A stretch of DNA of 64,000 bases from Asterochloris sp. CNOR1. Taxonomy: Eukaryota > Chlorophyta > Trebouxiophyceae > Trebouxiales > Trebouxiaceae. The notes under the pieces are model-generated. The model worked only from the letters and a program-made list of their open reading frames with translations. It was not told where the DNA came from and made no database searches. Positions 56,494 to 64,000 of this stretch are shown in pieces; positions within the stretch are counted from its first letter, which is position 1; each line of letters opens with the position of its first letter. Location of the stretch: assembly GCA_963969365.1 (NCBI GenBank), contig OZ017761.1, positions 496,001-560,000 on the forward strand. The letters are read 5' to 3'. The translations under genes were made by a program, and so were the position numbers.

Positions 56494-57656
56494 GGCGGTA
56501 GCAACAGCTGCAAGGTGTTCAGCCACAACGAGGCAGCATTGGCTACACTCCCATTCAGAGGCCTTTCCGGAAGCTAAGCTGGGTGTGGCAGCAGAACAGT
56601 CTGCATGGTAATCTCCAGGGCTGACTCCTCAAAGCATCTGGATCAGAAATCCAGTGAAGGGTTGCATCACTGTGTGAGTTACATCATTCTGGACAGCATG
56701 TGGGCTTACAACGCAAAGCCAGGGGCAGCAGCAGACGGTCCTGCACAGCACCTACCTCAGGACGCAGGAAAGGCAGGGCAGCCGGCTTATTGTGGGTGCT
56801 GTGGTCCTGCAGCGGACAGCGCCAAACAGGTCAGCCCTGGCTGTAGAGTCTGCATGTTGCTGGGCGGCCAAGTCATGCATGAGCAGCCTGCCCCTGCTCA
56901 ACACAGGAGAGAGAAGCCTGCAGGCATGGTGCTGGCATACCAGAGAAGCAATCAGCGGGACACTGACCTGCTGAGCGTGCGTGCTATAGACTTTTGTCCT
57001 CTCCATTGGAGCCTCAAGACCCCTCGCTGCTGCAGCAGCCTCCTCAACGCCCTGCATCAAGCGTTGGAAGCATGTTGGAGGCTGCAAGACAGTGGGAGGA
57101 CCTGCATGGTGGCCTGCAGCAAACGAAAACGCCCAGCAGTCAAGAGTTTACCAGCAGCAACCCATGAGGCAGGGCAGGTCTTGCGCAGCTGCTGCTTGGG
57201 TACACAGCACTTGCCACAACTTGCAGCAGACCGGCATACAGTTGGCCAGCAGGTCCAAGTCGTGATATGCAGGCTCCGACGAGCATGCAGTCCCAAACTG
57301 CCTTGAGAGACACTCACAGCATGGCTCCACATCAGCATGGTCAACCTCTCAGGAATGCGTGAGGCCACCACAAGTTGAAGCTGGCAGAGTGAGCTGCACA
57401 GGGTAAGACTCAACATGGCCTTGGTTGCAACCAGTACACAGCAAGCAGCCTTCTGCATTAGCTGAGCCTCTGCGACTTGCCTGTGCATTGTTAACAGCCT
57501 GCGTGATGGGTGTATCCTTGTTGTCCTCCCACTCAGTACAGCTGGCAGCCTGCTCGCTTTGGGTGTCATACTCATCGCTGCTCAGATTGGTGCCACAGTC
57601 AGCCTCAGCTGGACACGCTCGACCATCACCTTGGCTGATGGCCTACAGCAGAGCAG
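56494..57656. other. Intergenic, nothing recognised
   Basis: About 1.2 kb between two minus-strand genes. Open frames exist on both strands but show no motif and no matching splice partners. It should hold the 3' UTR of the right-hand gene and the kinase promoter. Confidence 0.45.
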
Positions 57657-60600
57657 CTATAAGTCAGATTTGGACAAGATTGCAGGACAGAGGCTGTGTG
57701 GCCAGCACTGCACAGAGCTGCCTCCCTGCAGCAAACCCATGGTCTCCACTGCAATCATGCAGTAGTGATGCCTCTCATCAGCAGCAGCAGCAGCAGCAGC
57801 CGTGGACTGCTGCAATGCTGCTCATGCCCTCAGCCACCAGGTATGCAGCTCTGCAATTACACCAAAAACCCCCCTTGCAATGGCCTCAGGCAGCCAGGCC
57901 AGAGCAACTTGCAGCACAATTGGTCTGAGGAGCTTGATGATACCTGCACAGCAGCCCCTTTCAAGCACAGCAAGCCCCTTCTGTGTCGCGCCCAACTGGG
58001 CAGCTACACAGTACTACAGCTTGCAGGCTAGCAGCTGTTGGGCTAGCAGGCATGGCTCACCTGCAGGGGGCCATCTTCATTCTGCTGGGGCGTCTGAAGC
58101 TCCAGCCCCTTGCTGCCTGTCCGCGTATGCACCCTCTTCAGGCTCTGCTGCAATTTGTCAGCACGGCTTCGTGACGCATCCCCAGCGCTTCCTGGGCCGC
58201 CGCGGACAGCAGGCTCATCCAGCAGGCATGCCTCCTGCAGAGGCCAGCATGTGCTGCTTGCAAAGGGGCGCAGGTGCAAGGCCGCGAAGCCAGCCATTGG
58301 ATGTGATGCTGTATATGGCAACAGTGAGTCACAAACGGCGCAGGCTCCTCCCTCAAACAGTGTCTCGCTGCCCCTGGACACAACCTACTTTGTCTGCACA
58401 CAATTTGACGTCAAAGACCTGACAGCTGCTGAGAGACTGTCAGGTCAGGTGCTGCCTTTCTGGTAGCCTGCCGCACGAGACAGGACTGCCACATTTCAAG
58501 CCTTCCTGCTGAGGCTGCCCAGTCTGCCAGGCATGCATGCTGGACCAGGCGATTCCACACCCTACAGGCCCCAGGCCCATTGTGCAGCAAGCTAAGGCAT
58601 CCCGCACTGCTGTGCCCTGCATGACCCAGGCAAACAGCCCCTCCCTCGCAGGGAGGGGAGTCTAGCACCTGGTCCTGGAGGATGTTGTCAGGGGGCAGAG
58701 GAGCAGCTGGAGCATCCACGTCTGTGGAATTGCTCAGCAACAGGACCGATGATGAGGTGCGGCGCATCAGCCCCGCTGGTCGATCAACAGCTAGGCAAAA
58801 ATGGGCCCCTCTACAGGCTCCTCCCAATGCTGAAGCCCTGGCTGGCCATCCCTGCTGCCCCTAGACCTGCTCACCTGAGGCTCCTCCCAGACGCTGCCTG
58901 GGGGCGTGGCGTCGCCGCCGCCGTTGCCCACAGACTCCTGCCTGCCAGCAGGGGAGCAATGCTCTGCCACGTCAGCGCTGCCGGTCCCCCTGCCGCCAAC
59001 GTCAGCGCCTCCACTGCGCACGCTGGCCCCCTCCACCCAGTTCTGGGCGCCTTCGCCCTCTTGAGGGGAACCGTCCCAGCCATCGTCACCGGCAGACCTG
59101 CCAGCCCCAGGTTGCCTGTTGCCAGGAGAGGGGCTGCGGGGGTGGTGATCGCCAGGTGGGCTGTCGTCACCATCGCTGTCAAAGCTGATGATGTCAAGGA
59201 GGACCTGGGGGTCAACTCCATCTTTGAAGGTGCAGTACTGCGCCAGCCATTCCGCCTCCTTCTTTATGGCTGCTTCAAGGTCATCCAGGTCCCCAACTAC
59301 AGCAACCGCCTGCACAGTGCGGGAGCAGGGTGTGTTAGGACATGTCACAAGGCCTTAAGTCTGCAAGGCAGCAAGACCTGCCTCATACTCTTGCTGGCCT
59401 TACTGCCCAGTGCTGAAGCAGAGTGGCAAGCATACAATGAGTTAAAAGTGCCTGTTGGCAGCACTTGCTTCTCCCTCCTCTCCAGCACCTGCACAGTGCA
59501 TCTACAGAGTGCATAGGGAAGTGCTGCCAAACTATAAGACGGGAAACAAGGCTTACTGCACAGCTCAGTCAGGAGGCAGGCTGATGCCTGTCATCTTCTT
59601 GTCAAGCAGCATAATGTCTGGCATCATGCCTGATGGAGGCAGCCTCACTAGCAGAGGACAGCATACCCATCAGATTGACTTCAAAACAAGCGTCAGTTTG
59701 GACCATTCCACTGAGAGTGGCCCAATGCTCATTGGAAGTCAGACAATGTCAGAGACAACGACAAGCTGGAGGCATCACCACTGGGGACTTGACTGCTCTT
59801 CGGGCCGAGGAGACGATCTGACACACGGGTCTATCTGGCCACAGCCAGGCACTGCCTGCTGCAAAGCTGAACCTCAACCAGCCAACCGCCTCACGTCAGC
59901 CTTTGCCTCCTCTGCTGTGGCCGTAGCCCGCTCTCCAGCGGCCTTGGTGTCCACCATGTCCTGCTGCAGCCGGACCTCCCGATGCCGCGCCTGCTCCAGG
60001 TGATGCGCCTGCTGCCGCACCTGGGCCTCCAGGGCCGCCACCCTCCGCTGCACCTGCAGGGTGGCAAGCACAGCTGCATGATTTCCCAGATGCAGACAGG
60101 GGCAAGCTGCATGTGCCCCAGGCAGCTTGACCGGCAGAGCCTCCACCTGCAGGGCAGCAGAGACAGGTGAGGCATGGGCCTAGGAGTCACCAAAGTGCAG
60201 CCTGGCACCGCCTCAGGAATATGGCCTGCACCCATCAGCTGATCCTGCAAGGACAAGATGACAAGCACTGTCTGAAGTGTCAGGCAGGTGTGACATGGCG
60301 CTGCTCAAGACAGCAGGTTCCATGGGCAACGCCTCTGGCTGCAGTAGATGGTATGGTACTGATGCAATGCCTCAGGTCTGAAGGTGCAGCCTGCCTGTGA
60401 GCTGCGGCACCGCAAATGGGAGCCCTTGAATGCCTATGCAAGTGGATATCCCCACCTGGGCAGTTGCCTGGCCAGTCTGCTGGAATCCGCTCCTGGCGTC
60501 TACAATGCTCTGCTGCAGTTCCACCACTTGTTCCTGCACCTGCTCCAGCTTGAGGATGTGCTGCTGCAGCTCCATTTTCTGGGTCTCCAGCTGCACCTGA

Positions 60601-63600
60601 AGAACGGCAAACTCAATCACGAAAGCTGGCTGGACTGCAGTTCCAGCGCAAGTGTAGGGGGCCAGGGATATGCAGCTTAGTCAAATTCCATGCAATTAGG
60701 TCTTCATCTGATCATACACCTGCAGGGCAGCAGACCTGGTTATCGCTCAAGCTTGGGCTGAGTGCTGAAAAGGACCTGCTGCCCCACACTTGAACAACCT
60801 GCAAAGCATGTGTTGGCTATCCTGACGAAGTTGGCCAGGCCCCTTGGTCTTTGTGGTCAGCATCAGGGATGCCAAGGACTTACTTTGGGCTCTGCATCTG
60901 GACTCAGGCTGGCTGGCACCCTCAGACCCCACAGCACATAAGACAGCCAAGCAAAGCCTCACCTTGAACTGTGTGCTGGCCTCAGAGGTGCTGGTGGCCG
61001 GCGCAGCTGTCAGTCTTGCCTCCAAATCCCTTAACATCAGCTGAGACTGAAGCTCCTGATTCCTCCTGCTGAGCTCTGCCTCACGCTGCTGGGCCGCCAT
61101 GGCATGCTTGAGCTCGGCCACCTGCAGCGTAAGCACAGAAGTATCATGTTGCACCGTTTCAGATGACAGCAGCAGCAGAAAGTTCGGGCAATTCTATAAG
61201 CATCGCTCTGTGAGGAAGGTGATTTGACTGGGGAGGCTGCATGGCCTTGCCAAGCTGATTGATCTGCTGCAATTAAAAGGTGACACAGCCCTGGACAGGA
61301 AGCACCACCCCTAGATCAACAGCAGGCTGGCCTGGCCTGGCAGGGAGGCTGTGCTTCAGCTCTGACCCGCACACATGTACATGAACACAACAGCCATCAT
61401 TTGCTCAAACCACCCCACCTGTTCCCGCAGCTCAGTGTTCACCATTCCACAAATGCATACATGCAGCACAGCCATCGAGCCCCTGATGGATGCCACCTGT
61501 GTCTGCAGCTCAGCAGTCCTGCCGGCTGCCTGCCTCTGCACGTCAGCGACGCGTCCATCCATCTGCCTGGCCATCCTCTCAAGGGCCAGGTCTGACTGGG
61601 CTTTGGCCCTGATCTCAACCTCCTCGCGCCAGGCCTGCTGCTCTTGCTGCACACAACAAACATGCTTGATGGGTGCCTGGAAGATCTTTGACAGTCCAGT
61701 GTGCCAATGTCACGCACAAGCTTGAGCACAGTTCTTGACCAGCCAGAGCTGCTCTGGCATGTAAATTACTCCCTTGTCAAGCTGCATACAGCAGATAACA
61801 GGCTGGCTCCCAGACGTCTGGCAGCTGCAGGCCCGGCAGGGTCAGTGAATGCCAGAGCCATTCATCAGCCACAGACCCTGAGCTGCCACTGCCTCCCTGC
61901 CTACGCCATGGGAAGGGCATGCAAAGCAATACGGCGCTGACTCAGAATGAGGCCCACCCTCATCCTCTGCTGCAGGTGCAGCTCTGCTTCTGCACGCTCC
62001 CTCTCAGCCATGTGCTGCAGCTGCTGCTGGCTGGCAGCGCTCTCCATTGCTGTGACGCGGGCTGACAGCTGCTGCATGGTGTCCTCTGTGGCGATGCTGG
62101 CTGCCTGCCGCTCGTCGGCTGCAGTCTCCAGAGCTGTCAGACGGGGCGCCAGCTGATTCTCCAGCCTCTGATTCTCCAGCCTCTGATCCTCCAGCCTCCT
62201 CAGGCTGTCTGACACCTGCTGCAGGAGACCTGGCTGGCCCATGCTGCGCTCCAAAGCCTGCACCTGCAGGCAAACGCATGGAGCTTGCCCTCATGCCCAG
62301 AGGGCGTAGAAAGATTTACCGCTCGCATCTAGCATTGCTCCTTCAGAGCCTGCACCTGCAGTCACGCAATTATTGCCATGAGCTCTGGCAATTGCAGATG
62401 GTGCTGGTCGTTGCAGCACCTGAGACATATGGAGTTTTCCTCCAGGTGATGTACCTGCAGGCAACAGCCTTTGTCATGGCCACACAACATGTGTTGCTGA
62501 CTGTAATGTGCATTGCTCAATCTGCACGTGTGCTTGCAGGTCTGTCCTGCATACAACAAAGGCATGCGCAGCAGCCCTCGGGCCCCCTCCCTGGGCACAA
62601 TGTTGCTGAGTGACATACTGGCTATGCACGTGACGCATGTCCATACATGATGACTGCATTGCAATGCGTCCTGTTCAGTCCATGATACACATGTTGCTTG
62701 TCGTTGAGGGAGATGCAAAGCAAGTCAGTCAACAGGCCACATCCAGAGTAGAGGGCATTCCCTCCAAGCACAGAATCTGCCTTTGAAGCAAGTGTGGCCA
62801 CTGCATGCACCCACTGCATGCAGCCAGGGCACTGATGTCTTTGGCAACACAACCGGCTCAGTCCCCAGGCCATGACAAGCTGCTGCGCTCCCCTTACTCT
62901 GGACTGGGTGGCTGCTACCACTGTGCTGTGAGCTGCCAGGGGGCCGCCACATGCTGTGGGCTGGGAAATGCTACTGCTGTGCTGTTCTTGAGTTCTGGTT
63001 CACAGCAAGGCACATCTACCTGGGTTTTGACAGCCAAGTTCATCTCTTTGAGGGTGTCGATGTCCTGCCGGTGCTCCTCCTCTGTGGCCACTGAGCGATT
63101 TTGGCACTCATTCAGCTCCTGCACGTGGTGCTCCTGCAGGCAGGCAAAGCTTTCAAGTAAGCATCAGATGCCCAGAGCTGCTGCACAGCGCTGGTCAGGG
63201 CGGTGCAGCAGCATATAGGCACAACTGAAGGGCACACTATGGCAAAGGTGAGTAGGATGCAGTTGCCAAGCAGCCCTGCACATGTACTTCAGCTCTGGTG
63301 ATTGTACGGAAAGTCTCGGCGTCCTGGACGGGTGAATGAGGCCATAGAAGATAGATTGTGTAGCTGCCAGAGCAGGCGAGCAGCCAGGAGCTGGTGCTTT
63401 GCTGCAACGCACCGGATCAATTGCAGAACAAATGGCGTGCCTGCTGCGTGCCCACTGTGTGCATGCAGGTCACTCCACCCAACAGGTGCCTGGTGCTGGA
63501 AGCGGACGCTGCCCTGCTTGCATCGTACCACCTCACCCCAGACATGGCAGTGAGAAGTAGCTGTGTCCAGCACATGCCTCAGGCTCCGATACTCACCAGG

Positions 63601-63818
63601 GCAGGGAATGTGCTGGCTGCCTGGTTCAGACTGGTGAGCTGGCTGCCAAGCTGGCTCAGCTGCTGGGACACCAGCTCAGGGATCTTCTCGTGCAGCTCCT
63701 GCAGCCCCCCAATCTTCTTGGAAGTCTCCTCAGAGGCGCTGGCCAGCCGCTCAGTGAGCTGTCGCAGCAGCTTGCTGGTGTCGCGGGTCATTGTCTCCAG
63801 GGTTTCCTGCAGCCGGTT
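57657..63818 (-). CDS. Long coiled-coil protein, 5' end beyond the window
   Basis: Minus-strand exons in transcript order: 63597-63818, 63020-63133, 61958-62263, 61497-61646, 60963-61121, 60456-60596, 59895-60053, possibly 59465-59488 (24 bases), 58875-59309, 58669-58790 (phase uncertain), 58061-58234 and 57657-57809 (TAG). All others are phase 0 at both ends. Upstream exons should lie beyond 63889. The first ~360 residues seen are continuous heptad coil (LRQLTERLASASEETSKKIG; RQAAGRTAELQTQ; AELKHAMAAQQREAELSRRN; VQLETQKMELQQHILKLEQV). The coil ends in an acidic segment (LDDLEAAIKKEAEWLAQY, then LLDIISFDSDGDDSPP), after which the protein is Gly/Ser-rich and disordered, with a poly-Ala run in the last exon. 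A scaffold or cytoskeletal role is likely; the family is not identified. Confidence 0.72.
57779..57800. repeat. CAG/CTG microsatellite in coding sequence
   Basis: Seven CAG units. On the minus strand it is read as GCT, giving a run of seven Ala near the start of the last exon of the coiled-coil gene. A good candidate for length variation between strains. Confidence 0.85.
62154..62198 (-). repeat. 15-bp tandem repeat x3 within a coiled-coil exon
   Basis: TGATTCTCCAGCCTC is present three times in a row (third copy TGATCCTCCAGCCTC). On the minus strand it encodes RLEDQ RLENQ RLENQ, so the repeat keeps frame but five residues is out of step with a seven-residue heptad. Confidence 0.9.
62241..62365 (-). 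repeat. Copy of an exon start in the upstream intron
   Basis: The real junction on the minus strand is CTGCAG|GTGCAGGCTTTGGAGC at 62263. About 97 bp upstream in the transcript stands CTGCAG|GTGCAGGCTCTGAAGG, soon followed by TAG. The copy keeps the acceptor and the first ~20 bases. Confidence 0.75.
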
Positions 63819-64000
63819 CTGCAGGCAGCAGCAAGCAATCTGAAGCAAGAGTTGCCGCCACATGTAGAGTATGGACTGGGCCCCTCCAGTACTTGGTCCT
63901 GCAGGCAGCAGGCAGCCATCAAGGTCACTTGCAGGAACAGAGACTGGGGTCTCGATGCGGACTGCCAGCAGCTGCACCCACATGCAGCAGTGAGACATTG

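Noticed and set aside
57559-57765. Plus-strand frame with a hydrophobic segment (GVILIAAQIGATVSL)
   Set aside because: It overlaps the minus-strand terminal exon of the coiled-coil gene, and no plus-strand partners were found. A small membrane peptide is not excluded.
63289-63412. Possible extra exon of the right-hand coiled-coil gene (AKHQLLAARLLWQLHNLSSM)
   Set aside because: It would enter in phase 1 and leave in phase 2, while both flanking exons are phase 0.
1-64000. Bacterial operons, Shine-Dalgarno sites, CRISPR arrays, insertion sequences, viral genes
   Set aside because: The gene structure is spliced eukaryotic throughout. Repeats seen are short, local and tied to exon edges or microsatellites; no transposase, reverse transcriptase, capsid or integrase motif was found.

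Overview
This is nuclear DNA of a eukaryote, most probably a chlorophyte green alga; a trebouxiophyte is my guess from style, not proof. The evidence is GC-rich sequence, genes split into many short exons, GT-AG (and a few GC-AG) introns whose 3' splice sites nearly all read TGCAG, Ala/Gln/Pro-rich low-complexity proteins, a plant/alga-type phosphoglycerate-mutase-like protein, and TGTAA-type polyadenylation signals at one convergent gene pair. I saw no bacterial operon, rRNA, tRNA, CRISPR array or intact transposon.

Layout. 192-2255 (+): C-terminal half of an MFS transporter. 3800-7162 (+): DUF2867-like protein. 7582-13997 (-): 553-residue protein with a C-terminal SPOC/ACID-like beta-barrel. 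14682-22204 (+): large low-complexity, probably nuclear protein, divergent from the previous gene. 22593-26949 (+): histidine phosphatase (phosphoglycerate-mutase-like) of 486 residues. 27353-27559 (+): small coiled-coil ORF. 27686-29700 (+): conserved-looking helical protein. 30511-32663 (+): leucine-rich-repeat protein. 33128-36572 (-): 643-residue coiled-coil protein. 36.8-44.0 kb: a difficult stretch of isolated exon-like segments, a frame-broken Ala/Pro-rich region and an AT-richer ORF. 44012-53620 (+): large protein with a disordered N-terminus and helical C-terminus. 53781-56493 (-): divergent protein kinase, convergent with the previous gene. 57657 to beyond the right edge (-): long coiled-coil protein.

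The genes were rebuilt exon by exon, requiring matching splice phase and an open frame. Several close perfectly: the phosphatase (8 exons), the LRR gene (8), the 553-residue gene (8), the 643-residue coiled-coil gene (7) and the 312-residue gene (5). No shared pathway is evident among neighbours.

The most interesting signal is not a gene. At eight or more introns in unrelated genes, the intron carries one to three decayed tandem copies of the edge of the adjacent exon, splice site included. Examples are a 61-bp unit repeated three times at an exon end (26264-26446) and four copies of an exon start (5791-6155). This looks like a record of local tandem duplication of splice-junction (AGGT-containing) segments, a proposed route of intron gain or growth.
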